From the NCBI GenBank assembly GCA_029204225.1, contig CM055108.1:7487711-7551710 (forward strand): a DNA stretch of 64,000 nucleotides, read 5' to 3'. This document shows, one piece after another, positions 9,049-22,845 of this stretch. Position 1 is the first letter of the stretch. Each line of letters begins with the position of its first letter. Under the pieces are notes generated by a model, which saw only the letters and a list, made by a program, of their open reading frames with translations, made no database searches and was not told the origin of the DNA. The DNA comes from Diphasiastrum complanatum (taxonomy: Eukaryota > Streptophyta > Lycopodiopsida > Lycopodiales > Lycopodiaceae). Position numbers and translations under genes: made by a program.

Positions 9049-10189
9049 TAGCTCCATTGCTCAGCACTTCCATAAGGTTCTGGTTCCATCAAATTGGCAG
9101 GAGGAGCAGAGTGCTTTGGTGGGGCAGGCAAGGCTAGATGCTCCGGGTATCCAAGAGTAGATTGTTGTAGTCTTGTTGTTGGATTGCCTCCATACTGTGG
9201 ATCTCGATATCCCATCTGGGCATACTGTTGCTGAATCATCCGAGGGTTGAAATTGCAAAAGGCAGTCTCATGGTCAGGTGAATTACACAGATGGCAAACA
9301 CTGATTTCCATTCATTTTTTCAATTGAGGACACTCGTTCATTGTGTGATTTCCAGTACAAATAGAACACCAGACATTTTCCTTGGTAGGAAAAGTCTTTG
9401 CAAACTTCTCAGGTTTCTTGTTCGCTTCTCCGTGGAAATTTTTCAATGCTTTGATCTTCTCATCAAATTGCAACTGCAACGTTTCCATCTGTTTCTGCTG
9501 GGTCTTCCCAAGTTTCTCGAACTCATTGAGCATCATTTCTACAGTAGCATTGGCATTCGTTGATGCAATAGTGGTGGATGTCGTAGTAGTCTGCCCTGCT
9601 GTATAAGGCAACATACTGACATTCGGCTCATCATCTGAATCTTCATCCTCCTCCCGAATTGCATCGTCCATCGGATTTTGCAAAAGTGCGTACTCATTAT
9701 GGCGTTTCAGTTCACGTCGGATACGTTTAGGTAGACCTGACAAAAACCACATAATCATGGCATTTTCATTAATCAGCTCAGGCTCACATTCAGATCTAAG
9801 ACGTTTCATCCTTTCGATGTAATCTCGAACCATTTCCCGCTTTCTCATTTTAATTTTACTTAAAAGTAGGAAAGGGCTTCCATAAACTTCCGTGGTTTAA
9901 ACCGTGTGATCAGGGCTCGCTTAACAACCTCCCAATATGTACGCTTAGTTTCATCTTGATTATAGTACCAATCTTGTGCTGCGCCTGTTAAGGCCATAGG
10001 AAACAGCTTAAGTTTATCTTGAGGATAAATCTCACCATAGACTTCACAAAATTCAGCATAGATATGAAGAAATCTAACTGGATCTGTTAATCCATTATAT
10101 TTGGGTAGATCCAATCGGGGTGCTCTTCTAACAATAATTGGATTGACTTCTTGTGGAGCACCTCCAGGAGCAACTCCAGGGGCAGCCAT
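9049..10189 (-). pseudogene. gypsy G1 gag N-terminal part, broken
   Basis: On the minus strand, gag starts at 10189 (MAAPGVAPGGAPQ). A typical Retrotrans_gag region follows: LDLPKYNGLTDPVRFLHIY, FPMALTGAAQDWYYNQ and VVKRALITRFKP. The first frame stops at 9860 after ALSYF. The next resumes out of phase (KMRKREMVRDYIERMKRLRSE, MIMWFLSGLPKRIRREL). It runs through a CSICTGNHTMNEC knuckle to an in-frame stop at 9312, then continues to a second knuckle CHLCNSPDHETAFC. The stop and the frameshift mark decay. Element B has cut it at 9043/9049. Gag would form the particle and package RNA. Confidence 0.85.
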
Positions 10190-11380
10190 TTAGATCAAAT
10201 TGATAATGTGATTGGATATAGATTTTTCCAAAAACTATCTCAGATTAGATCTGCTACTCTATTCCACTTTTCAAGAATCTGATTCTATATGATGAGAAAC
10301 TAACCAAAATTCGATCAATCAATACTTCTCAAAAATGATAATTCTCTTAGAGTCCAATTTGAAATATATCAGATCTGATCCAAATTCTGACAGAGACTTG
10401 ATCTAGAAAATCAGAACTAAAAATAGGATTGGCGAAGGTTATCTAGACGAAGGTTGGCTTGACGAAGGTTCAACAGTGCTATTTTGGGATAAAAACTCTT
10501 TGAAAACTTTTCTGGCAATCTCTTGGAAAATAACCTTCACCGACTGCTCAGATGGAAGATACAGATAAAACTATGGACAATCGGACGAAGGTTTCTGACA
10601 CAAGAAAATATAGTTTTTGTGATTTGGCGAGAGTAAAAATCAAGATTTTTTGTGATCTGATCAAGATAAATCTTCATCGAACTCAAAAATAGTATTTTTA
10701 TATAAATAGAATGTTCAGAAAACTTGGCGAAGGTTCAGGCGAAGGATCAAGAGTAATACTAGTAATTTTGCAAAAAAATGACGTTTTTGACAAGAATATG
10801 ACAATATGACAACTGATCTTCTAGAAACCTTTCTATTTTTAGTATTATTTTTCACCGACCTGGCAGTAGATAGATCTGAATCACTTCTAAGCACAGTGAA
10901 TTGGGCGAAGGTTCTTTTTCTGTATTTTTTAAGATTTTGATCATTTTTGGTGTTTTTTGGTGGTTTTTTTGATGTTTCTGAAAATCTGCTGGGAATTAAT
11001 CTTCACCCTTCAGACTGAAGGTTCTGTAAAAAAATCGAAGGCGTCTTCAACTCGGCGAAGATTTCCTGAAAGAGGGTAAAAAGTCCCGGGCTCTGATGAC
11101 GCTTTTTGCCTCTTTTTGACCAATTTTGACATATTTGACCGATTTTTGTTATTTTCTCTGATATCTCAGATCCAAATGGATCTTAAGATTAGTGATCTGA
11201 ATAGCTTCCCCTGTTTAATAATTGGATTAAATTTCAACCAAGCAAATCCACTCAAAATCTAGCAAAATCAATCCCAAACTATCCCTACAATGCAGTTTTA
11301 ACACTATTTATGCCACGACAAGATGCCTAATGCAAGCTAACCATCAGCCAAACATGCTACAAACTGAAAAATTGGTGTAG
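10190..11380 (-). other. Long untranslated leader of gypsy G1 with repeated GGCGAAGGTT
   Basis: This is the stretch between gag and PBS, with no ORF of note. The decamer G(G/A)CGAAGGTT recurs on the plus strand at 10431, 10446, 10461, 10584, 10736 and 10904, with related forms at 10749 and near 11030. Confidence 0.6.
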
Positions 11381-11402
11381 CTCCCCAGCAACGGCGCCAA
11401 AA
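11381..11402 (-). promoter_or_regulatory. Gypsy primer binding site
   Basis: The minus strand reads TTTTGGCGCCGTTGCTGGGG. This is the PBS type common in plant Athila/Tat-like gypsy elements. It lies one base inside the LTR end (11404). I did not assign the tRNA. Confidence 0.88.
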
Positions 11403-11403
11403 T

Positions 11404-12163
11404 TGTAGTGGGTTTCTTTCCTTGCCTAACCTGAATCCAAGATCTAGTCAATCTAACATCAAAGAGACGGAGTTAGTTGTCACGCGGAGGTTCGTTCCCA
11501 TGAGAATGATAGTATAGCTCAGATTTCAACATGAATGGAGGATCTAACACTAACGTCCATTAACACTAAGCATTAACACTACATCCATTAACCTTACTTC
11601 CATTAACCCTAAATCCACAACAATGATAGAAACTTACTTTTCTCTCTCTCCCTTTCTCTCTCACAAAAAGCATAAGAAATAGCAATCCCAATAATGATCA
11701 AATCCAACAATTAGCAAAATCCAAAAAAAACATGAGAAATGGAGGAAAAGAGAGGAAGAGCAAGGACATTCATCAATCCATTTCTAAAGAGAACCAATCT
11801 GCTTTATTGAAATGAGAAAATGAACATGAGGAGCAACTCAAGTTGGTCTCTTTTTATAGTAGAGAGGAGGACCCTGGACTCTGCATCCTATTGGTCCAGT
11901 CTTGCCTCTCTTTTTATTCAGATTTAAAAAAGTGTGGAAACCATCAAAATTGGAGGGAAACCAAACTTTATGCACTAACTTGTCATTTAGGCCCTGCGAC
12001 ATTAAAAGTCCCACAAAAAGACCTAAAGTCCTTCATTAACTTTTAACTAATCAATCAAATAACTATGTGATCATCGGGTTGGAATTACACACACAAGGTG
12101 CCAAATTCCTCTCACTTACTAACTAGGGTTAGGTTTGCCTTGGGATCTACAAATCCTCCAACA
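11404..12163 (-). repeat. 5' LTR of gypsy G1 (760 bp)
   Basis: The minus strand starts TGTTGGAGGATTTG (12163) and ends CCACTACA (11404), giving TG...CA ends. It contains a TATA box (ACTATAAAAAGAG on the minus strand, near 11855) and an AATAAAGCAG signal. It matches the LTR at 37651-38107 over most of its first half, so it belongs to the gypsy K family. The left flank of the insertion is the RNase H piece of copia G. Confidence 0.88.
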
Positions 12164-12469
12164 TAGATTGCTGAAGTGTTATCTATTAACAAGACATAAG
12201 GTTCAGAACTAGATTCATCAAATCCTTCCAATATCTGTTTAATCTAGATCAGCTCGTTTGCCATCTTGGCTGCTACTACATATTCCGCTTCACAAGAAGA
12301 TTAAGCTACTGTTGTTTGCTTCTTGCTTTTCCTCAATTGGTTCTACCCATTGCCATAGACCTTCGTCCTTCAACAAGAGTGAAGTCTCTAATTTTCAAAT
12401 CAAGTAGTTTGAACCTTCTGGGTCCAAGATTGTAGTGATCTTAGCTTGAATATTGGTGATCGACGACAT
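12164..12469 (-). pseudogene. copia G: gag N-terminus fused to an RNase H fragment
   Basis: The minus strand starts at ATG 12469, MSSITNIQAKITTILDPEGSN, with an internal stop and then WVEPIEE. This matches the gag start of copia E (MASINNMQSKICTILDSLGSN). It passes without protease, integrase or RT into RNase H (KKQTTVA, stop, SSCEAEYVVAAKMANEL). The element therefore lost nearly all of pol by deletion. The gypsy G1 LTR cuts the RNase H piece at 12163. Confidence 0.7.
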
Positions 12470-12567
12470 CTTCTAATTTTGAATAAGCTCCAGATAGCGG
12501 CTTACTGATGGATGTATGAACAATGCTAAGAGGGATACGAAGAGAACACTGTATCAACTTTCCGTAT

Positions 12568-12579
12568 GCTCCAATACCA
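12568..12579 (-). promoter_or_regulatory. Primer binding site of copia G
   Basis: The minus strand reads TGGTATTGGAGC, a two-base variant of the copia TGGTATCAGAGC site. It lies one base from the LTR end at 12581. Confidence 0.75.
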
Positions 12580-12580
12580 C

Positions 12581-13552
12581 TGTAGAAAAAATAGCAATTA
12601 TTATTCCACAAAGAACACGATGCAAGTTTGAATAAATCAAACTAATATCAGTGTCTTCAATCACGATTTTATCTTATCTATGTGCTAATAGAACAATATT
12701 TATTTTGACTGAATATGCGTGCAAAAATTATATGCGGAAGTAAGATACTATTTGCAAAAGTATGAGACAACTCAAAACCATTTAAACAATATGAAACCAT
12801 TGATTAAAAATGAATTTTTATAACTCTGAATCTAATTCATCAATATACATTTCTTATTGTCTTATCTCGCTGTTGTGTCTCTGATTAAGTGAGTTTTAAC
12901 GAGTAGTGCATATGTATTTATATTGCTACAAGACAGGTCTTTTGGCATTTTAATACTATAACAATAGAAATCTAACTGTTTACGATGGTTGATATTCAAA
13001 TAGACGCTCTTTTTTCAAGCTCGAATAAATTCTATTCGCAAATATTTCGTGACAGTATGTCTCTTCGTTTCAGCTTTGTGTTTCACAAATTGTTCGCGAC
13101 ACTTGCCTCTTCGTGACATTTTTGTCATTCGCGAATTGTTCACGATAGATGACAATTCTCGAGCTTGAAGAAGGAAGCTAAAATATTTCACGAACTGTTC
13201 GAGATAGTTTCATGACAGGTGAGCTTGAAGAACAATCCAGAACATTTCGCGAATTGTTCGCGACAATTTTGCAACATTTGAGGCCTGAACAGAAAACAGA
13301 AAATTTTGTGACAAGATTCTGTTCGCGAATCTTTTGAGCTTTAACAAGAAAGCCACAAGCTTCCACAAGACAGTGTTTCACGAATATTTTGAGTTGACTG
13401 TAAGACAAATTTCGTAAATCCTTTGTGAATCTTTTCGAGTTGGTCACGAATAGAAATGTTTCGAGTTCGTGTTCGTTTCTTTCTCATCCTTTGTCAAGTA
13501 AACTGCGCGTTTTGTTGGTAGAATCAAAATCTGTCTGATTAGTTGTTCTACA
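12581..13552 (-). repeat. 5' LTR of copia G (about 972 bp)
   Basis: On the minus strand it starts TGTAGAACAAC (13552) and ends TTTTTCTACA (12581), a matching TGTAGAA/TTCTACA inverted terminal repeat. Palindromic TTCGCGAA and TTCGCGAC motifs repeat between about 13075 and 13335. It is inserted in the RT of copia H, which ends at 13553. Confidence 0.72.
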
Positions 13553-13856
13553 TTTTCAATGGGAGATCCTAGGATTAGACATGAATTGACTTAATGTGCT
13601 AATAGTGTATGCTAAATTTGGTCTAGTACACATCATTGCATACATCAAACATCCTACTAGTGAATGATAAGAGTACTTCGCTATGTCGAGTACTTCACTA
13701 TCTAAATCAGCACAAGTAGGTTTAGTCACTACTATACTTGGATCTATTGGAGCATCAATTGGTTTGCAATCAAACATATGAAATTTTTCTAAAATGCCTT
13801 TTAGATATGTCTACTGGCTAAGATAGATCTTCTTCTGAAGTCAATTTCTAGTAATG
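13553..13856 (-). pseudogene. copia H reverse transcriptase fragment
   Basis: The minus-strand translation gives the copia RT C-terminal block: YLKGILEKFHMFDCKPIDAP, then YHSLVGCLMYAMMCTRPNLAY and STLSQFMSNPR. Several stops occur in its upstream part. The LTR of copia G cuts it at 13552. On the other side it joins gag directly, so protease and integrase are deleted. Confidence 0.8.
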
Positions 13857-14212
13857 TGAATTTCTAGCAAATAATAGACAGCTCCTAAATTAGTCATGTC
13901 AAATTTCTTGGACAGATCACTCTACAAATCCAATGCATCCTTAGAGATTTTTCATGTGGAAATATGGGATATTTGGGAGTCATCCAGATTGAGTGTGATA
14001 CATGCTATGGCCTTCTGATCTTTGATCTTCCATGCCTTTGCTTGATCACCATGTTCTGGTTTCAGGTCAAAACCTTCTACTACATCCCAAAGATCTCCAT
14101 TTATCAACATCATCCGAAGTTTCAACTTTCAGATGTAGAAGTTAGATCCATTGAACTTGTCAATGACTCTAACCTCGTTGGATGATGAAGAAGAGTTACC
14201 AATATGAGACAT
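13857..14212 (-). pseudogene. copia H gag N-terminal fragment
   Basis: On the minus strand, ATG at 14210-14212 gives MSHIGNSSSSSNEVRVIDKF, then a FNGSNFYIWK-like block with a stop at the Trp. MLINGDLWDVVEGFD and DQKAIACITLNLDDSQI follow. These are typical of the copia gag N-terminus. The frame ends where it joins RT sequence near 13857. Confidence 0.75.
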
Positions 14213-14265
14213 GTTAACAATTATACAAATGGAACAAACTTAATTTCTCAGTTTATTTGAGCTAT

Positions 14266-14277
14266 GCTCTGATACCA
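14266..14277 (-). promoter_or_regulatory. Primer binding site of copia H
   Basis: The minus strand reads TGGTATCAGAGC, the exact plant copia PBS, upstream of the gag start at 14212. Confidence 0.9.
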
Positions 14278-14280
14278 ATT

Positions 14281-14619
14281 TGATGAGGGGCGATGGGGTA
14301 TGGAGAACACGAGCGAAGAAGAGAGCATGAATATTTGCGGAACAGCTCTCCCGCTACAATGGGTTGCTAGATGTAAAAAAAGTCTAATCAGAAATTGAGA
14401 AGTCATAGACGTCCGTGTTTTGATCAGAGTGAGTGAACATGTGTGATCAAACAGCAATGAAGTGCATTCAAATCTCAACAAGCATTCATCTATGTTATAC
14501 ACAGATTGAAAATCGTGTTGTTGCTATATTACACTTAAGCACAACAAAATAGTAGCTACAACCAGAATGACGGCGTTATTGGGAGGCTCAAAATCATTCG
14601 TCTCATGGACGGAGCATCA
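14281..14619 (-). repeat. Probable 5' LTR of copia H
   Basis: The inner end (TGATGAGG on the plus strand) lies three bases from the PBS. The outer end is set by the first matching CATCA at 14615-14619, giving TGATG...CATCA ends. No second copy is in the window, so the outer boundary is a guess. Confidence 0.45.
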
Positions 14620-18060
<3,441 letters not shown>

Positions 18061-18065
18061 TAACT

Positions 18066-18317
18066 TTGAAATTCTTTTTCCATTTCTGCCAGAGAAAGTT
18101 AGCCATTGGCAACTCTAGAAAGGACACGTATTATTAGCTCTGAAGAGCTAATCCCTTGCATGTTCTTCCACTTTGATAATCCCATTTTTGTAGGGATTGG
18201 CTTCAAATTTTGAGAGCTAACAACTTTCTTCATTGACTTTGAGACACCCTGAGCAGGTTGGTCTTTTATTTGAAAATTTGCCCATTTGTCAAAAAATTTA
18301 TCAACAAGGGCCCACAT
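18066..18317 (-). pseudogene. Unidentified exon-like ORF (72 aa plus read-through)
   Basis: On the minus strand a poly-T/ATTTTAG tract, which looks like a splice acceptor, directly precedes ATGTGGGCCC (18317). The frame encodes MWALVDKFFDKWANFQIKD, then WKNMQGISSSELIIRVLSR and VANG. After one stop it continues LSLAEMEKEFQ. The composition looks protein-coding and is unlike the flanks. I do not recognise the family. It could be a captured host exon or an exon of a DNA transposon. Confidence 0.35.
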
Positions 18318-18499
18318 CTAAAATAAAAAAAAATTTAAATTATTTGATAAGAAATTTAAGGAGTATTGAAATTGAAAATTTTAGTTTGATAAAAAAACAA
18401 AAAGGATTGTAACATATATTATGACCAGAGCATTCCATGATGAGCATAGCAAGAAAAATTACCTAGCCATTGCAAAAAACAAGTTAAAAAAATTATCAT

Positions 18500-18850
18500 A
18501 TTTTGTAAGGCTCTGCATAGGATTTTTTGAATCAAAAGGCAGGCCTGTCTCTTGAGCACAGAGTGCTTTCAGCTCTAGTTGATTCACATCTCCTGCTTTG
18601 TGGATTAATGTAGGAATCAACATTGGCATAGATCTTGCAAATACTTATAAGACAACCTATTCTATTGATGTTCTTAATTGTTCAAGAATCAAGAAATGTA
18701 TAATTCATGATTCTTAGGCCCTCCAAAAATGCTAGGTAGAGTAGTTCTTGTTTCTTGTTTGTAGAATAATGCAAGTGTAGCATAGTTTAGGATCAGATTC
18801 AAGCTCATTTTTGCAGTAAAGTAGAAATAGAATCATGGTTTATTCAACGG
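18500..18850 (+). repeat. LTR-like fragment related to 33750-34080
   Basis: Shared blocks in the same order include GTGGATTAA, AATCAACATT, ATAGATCTTGCA, TTGTTCAAGAATCAAG-like text and TTCTTGTTTCTTGTTT. The similarity is moderate. This suggests a diverged piece of the LTR that closes gypsy J. Confidence 0.5.
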
Positions 18851-19034
18851 ATATGCATGCTAATTTCTTGATTAAACGCATAGATTACATGTTGGGTTTT
18901 GAATGCATGTGATACGTTTTCAAGAGTGACCTTCCTGAGTCGTTCTCTGATAGGCAGGACATATACTACAATGTTCATCAGTTCCCTTTGCTTGATTTGG
19001 GCTTTAAACAAAAACGTTAATCTTTAAGAAGCAC

Positions 19035-19450
19035 CTAAGAAGCCTGGTAATAGGTAGACAGATCTGTAAACAAGATGCTAATGAAAGGGCCCAGTAAACA
19101 GATTCTACAGACATTGAATCTATCTCCAATTGATATAGTGTTTAGCTCTATCTTGAGCACTATGGATACTATCCTTAGCCACTTGCAACATCTCTTGCAT
19201 ATCATGCAAGAAATCAGCAACCTTTTGGATCGTAACAGACTTTGTCTGAACATTTACTGGAGATCTAGGTTGAAAAACATACATAAGCATAAAAGGACTA
19301 TAACCTGTAACATAATGTTTTCTACATTGCGAACTCAACTAGTGGAAGATAATCTTCCCTATGAGATTGCCTGATACATCCTCAAAATATCTTGCATAGT
19401 TTGATTAGTCCTTTCTGTCTGGCCATCTAATTCAACAAAAAAATTTTCTG
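19035..19450 (-). pseudogene. gypsy I integrase C-terminal region
   Basis: The minus strand gives LDGQTERTNQTMQDILRMYQ, which is the segment around the catalytic Glu of the DDE integrase. After a frameshift, HYVTGYSPFMLMYVFQPRSP and a helical stretch ending DRAKHYINWR follow. The catalytic Asp residues and the zinc-binding N-terminus are missing, because the sequence jumps here from RNase H at about 19450-19500. Confidence 0.82.
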
Positions 19451-19497
19451 CATAGTATAATGCAACTGAGGACCAGTGAATTTTTTGCTCTCAAACG

Positions 19498-20395
19498 CTA
19501 GAATAGAACCGCTCCAACTGCAATATCACTTGTGTCCATACTCACGACGTAAGGTAGATTTGAATTTACAATTTGTAAAACGGGAGATGAAACAACCATT
19601 GTTTTAAGTTTCTCAAAACATTGATTCAATTCCTCGTTCCAAACAACAGATGGACTAGGTTGATTCCTCTTTTTCTTTTTATTAACAAACTCTTTTGTCA
19701 GATTAGTAAGCGGAGCTACTAACTTAGCATAATCCTCAATAAATCTCTTGAAGAAAAGTGTAAATCCTAAAAAAGACTTTACTTGTCCCACAGTTTCTGA
19801 ATTGGCCACTCAATCACAATCTTGATTTTATCCTCGTCAATCTTGATCCCATTAATTGTGATCTTATGACTGAGATGAAGCAACTCTTGTTTAAAGAATT
19901 CACACTTGGACTCTTTAGCGTAGAGTAATTCCCGCCGAAGTTTCATCAAAATGATTCTTAAGTGCTCTATGTGTTCCATCAATGATTATTGTAAACGAGA
20001 ATATTGTCTAAGAATACTACCACAAACTTTCCCAAATATGGACGAAATAAATCGTTCAAACATTGTGGGAGCATTCGTTAATCCAAATGGCAACACTAAG
20101 AACTCATAATGACCAGATCTAGAATGAAATAGTGTCTTTTTAAAATCTTCTGATTTAATTCTTATTTGATGGTACCTTGTCCCGAGATCAATCTTGGTGA
20201 AATACTTAGCTCCACCCAAGCGATCTACAAGTTCATTCATCTTGGGTAATGGATATTTATTTTTGACCATCACTTTATTTAGTCTCTTATAATCAACACA
20301 CATCCAAAAATCTCCATCTTTCTTCGCTTTAAAAAGAACAGGAGCGCCCCATGGTGATTTACTAGGCTGTACATGTCCCATCCTCAGATAGTTTT
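19498..20395 (-). pseudogene. gypsy I reverse transcriptase and start of RNase H
   Basis: RT blocks are SKSPWGAPVLFKAKKDGDFW, YKRLNKVMVKNKYPLPK, FTKIDLGTRYHQIRI, FLVLPFGLTNAPTMFERF. The catalytic region reads FLDNILVYN instead of YxDDILVYS, so the second Asp has changed to Asn. The connection segment follows after a frameshift (KCEFFKQELLHLSHKITING, VGQVKSFLGFTLFFKRFIEDYAKL), then the RNase H start VVSMDTSDIAVGAVLF. Frameshifts near 19985 and 19800 break it. Confidence 0.9.
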
Positions 20396-20547
20396 CTATT
20401 TGATTTGAAATCTCTGTATCCTCTTTATGAGAAAATCTATAAGGTTTTCTAGAGACATGTTGACTTCCTATAATTAACTCAATTGTGTGGTCTACTGACC
20501 TAGATGGCAGACCATGAGGTAATTCAGATGGAAAAACATCCCTATAT

Positions 20548-21110
20548 TTATTTATGATCTATTCTTTCGTTGCTTATGCATGATCTAAATTTTGAGTTAA
20601 TAATTGTTGAGAATTCACAACCATTTAGATTTACTTCCGAAACATCCACAACTGGAATAGCGAAAATAGAAAAAACTTCATACTCAGAATAAGCCAAAGC
20701 TTCCATTTCATTAACTGTAGAAATCTTACCCAACGGACGTACAAAATTACTGCCAAATAATGTAACTACCTTATCACCCTCCTTGAAAGTGAGAACATGT
20801 TTCTCAAAATCAATTATCAAAGAAGGCGATTTACTAAATAACCACTCGTAACCTAAAATTAAATCAGTATGGGCTAGGTCTAAAACAATAAAAATACCTA
20901 CTTCTATGTGTCTTTGTATCAAAACTGGGAGCTTCGAGACTTTTATGTTCCAAGTCTCCAACTTGGCTCCTGAAGCTAGATAAACTTTATATCTATGATT
21001 GTTGGCTTCAGTTTCCAAGCTGAGTTTCTACACAAGACAAAAACTAATAAAATTATGAGTTGAAGTATTGTCCAATAGGATACTCATCTTTGTGTCAGTT
21101 TAACGGAAAA
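20548..21110 (-). pseudogene. gypsy I protease region
   Basis: The minus strand starts with a degenerate active site, ILLDNTSTHNFIS, where gypsy proteases have DTGSTHNF, so the Gly is lost. After a stop, LSLETEANNHRYKVYLASG and DLILGYEWLFSKSPSLIIDF follow. The ILG.(D/E)WL motif is typical of retropepsins in Ty3/gypsy. The replaced active-site residue makes it inactive. Confidence 0.8.
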
Positions 21111-21115
21111 GTTCA

Positions 21116-21629
21116 TTAGGAAAAAGAAGTAGTACTGAAAGAACATTCACACTCACAATCTGTCAGGTTAATTTTCAAAGTCTTACCATTGCCTACTAGG
21201 ATCTCAATCATATGAGCAGACATTTTCTTCCTTTCTAGACAGAATTTTATCATATGTCCTGGCTTCTTACAGACGAAACATAAGTTCTCTTTTTTAGCCT
21301 TTTCCCAAGACATATATAGATTTCTTAAGCTTTCTGGGTTCCGATGCTGCTTGATCTAACTCGTCAAATTTATTTTGTTTGGTCTGGATCGTGCTTCTTT
21401 CCTTTCTCGGGTTTCAAAGCGGTTGAAATTGTGCAAACTGCTTCTTGAATGCCACCACTGTGGAATCATATGCTTTCGAAATTTGAAACGCATCCTTGAG
21501 GCTTTGAAGCACATCTCTAATCTGATTACGATTATTCATCACATTGAGTGCCGTACTCAATTGTTGACAAATCACCATATAAGTTGGTGTACCTGGATTC
21601 GCAGCTTGATTTGAAGTTTCTTCGGCCAT
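21116..21629 (-). pseudogene. gypsy I gag remnant with CCHC knuckle
   Basis: The minus strand has MAEETSNQAANPGTPTYMV from 21629. After frame breaks, the knuckle CFVCKKPGHMIKFC (CX2CX4HX4C) lies near 21240-21290. The main gag body is largely absent, so gag has an internal deletion. Confidence 0.7.
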
Positions 21630-21630
21630 A

Positions 21631-22457
21631 TCGATTTATTTATTCCTAGAAATTACTAAAATTAGTTAATATTAGATTAACTTGTAGTGAAGTACAGTTG
21701 ACCAAATCTTATTGAAATTGACTCCAGCATGGTCAAATGATTATTTTTAGTGCATTTCATAGATAATTCAAGAAACTGAAAAAAACTAAAAATTTTGAGT
21801 TTTCCGCAATTTTTAATTTTTTTTAATTTTTTATACGTTATTTAAAAATTCGTAGAAAAAACTCTATCAATTCTTCTATAGTACCACAAATTAGACTTGC
21901 ATGCAATCAGAACAATTCAAAAATTTGCCAATTTTACTCACAAAATTACAAAACTTCAGATGATCATATCTTTGGCTAAAGCACACCAAATTAGGTGCTG
22001 TAAAGCTCAAAACAGAGGGAGACCTAGTGAACAAGAGACTTGCCACATCAGCTTGCCACCTAGGATTCACACGTGCGAGTTCAGAACAGCCAAAAAACCT
22101 ATAGTAGGGCGCACTTTTTGTAGACCAATCCTTTAAAAAATGTGCAAACACCCAAGCCTAAAAGTAAAGCTATCAACAATCTTTAATGGTCACTTAAATT
22201 CCATGAAGCCTTCATACAGGTCCTATGAAGCATTAGGGATAGAGAACCATGATTTATTGATTTATAAAAGTCAAAATAGTCTCAAACTTGATGGAATTGA
22301 AACTTAAGCCTTTACCCACCAATTTACAGGCCTGGTAGCTTGCTGGGAAGGAAAAAAGAAACACTAATCATGCTGTGAAAAATCAAGAATAATTCCCTCA
22401 CGGATTTAGAGAAATTCACCCTCCAAAAATGGTCAATTTTTGTCCTTTTTTGACTTT
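21631..22457. other. AT-rich stretch without a gene
   Basis: Probably the leader of gypsy I followed by unclassified sequence. One CACACGTGCGAG motif lies near 22068. I see no coding region. Confidence 0.4.
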
Positions 22458-22831
22458 AGAGTCTATGTGACATTTGACACATTACATGCATGAGTTTCTA
22501 CCAACTTTTTCCAAGTGTCCTAGTTCTAACTAGAAATGTACAAATCATCATGCATGTGTCCATTTCACTTTGTGTCTGCCTTGCATGTCACTATGGATCA
22601 CTTACAATTAATGCATGTGAATTGTCACGAGTTTCTACTAGCATATTTTTGCTAATTCTATGTCTACAATCCATATGCAAGTTGTAATCATCAAACTAGA
22701 TATGACATATTCATGTAGCTCGAGTTCTATCTAGGCCAAACTTGGCATTTGCATTTATGAACAACATACTTGCATGGTACAATGTTTGTAGCAAGCCTAA
22801 AGTCAAGATGGATTATTTTTCCATTTCAACA
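22458..22831 (-). repeat. 3' LTR of copia C, truncated
   Basis: Matches 27881-28254 at a constant offset of 5423. Identity stops abruptly at 22458, so the outer half of the LTR is missing. Confidence 0.9.
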
Positions 22832-22845
22832 CTCCTAAAAACAAT

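Larger units (their letters stand above)
1690..12163 (-). mobile_element. Ty3/gypsy element G1 (5' LTR to protease), with two nested insertions
   Basis: Read on the minus strand, the order is LTR (12163-11404), a gypsy-type PBS (11402-11381), a long leader, gag (10189-9049), gag/protease (3335-2785 and 2118-1690), then a breakpoint. Copia-type element B and a solo LTR interrupt it, each with a perfect 5-bp TSD. RT, RNase H and integrase are missing. The LTR is of the same family as the one at 37651-38107 that closes gypsy K, so G1 and K show complementary halves of one family. Gag contains stops and a frameshift, so the copy is dead. Confidence 0.8.
19035..21630 (-). mobile_element. Ty3/gypsy element I, internally deleted
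   Basis: The order on the minus strand is gag end, zinc knuckle, protease, RT, start of RNase H, then a jump into late integrase. All parts carry stops or frameshifts. No LTR pair was found around it. Confidence 0.85.

Noticed and set aside
13178-13447. 89-codon minus-strand ORF inside the copia G LTR
   Set aside because: It lies wholly within LTR sequence between matched terminal repeats and has no recognisable domain.
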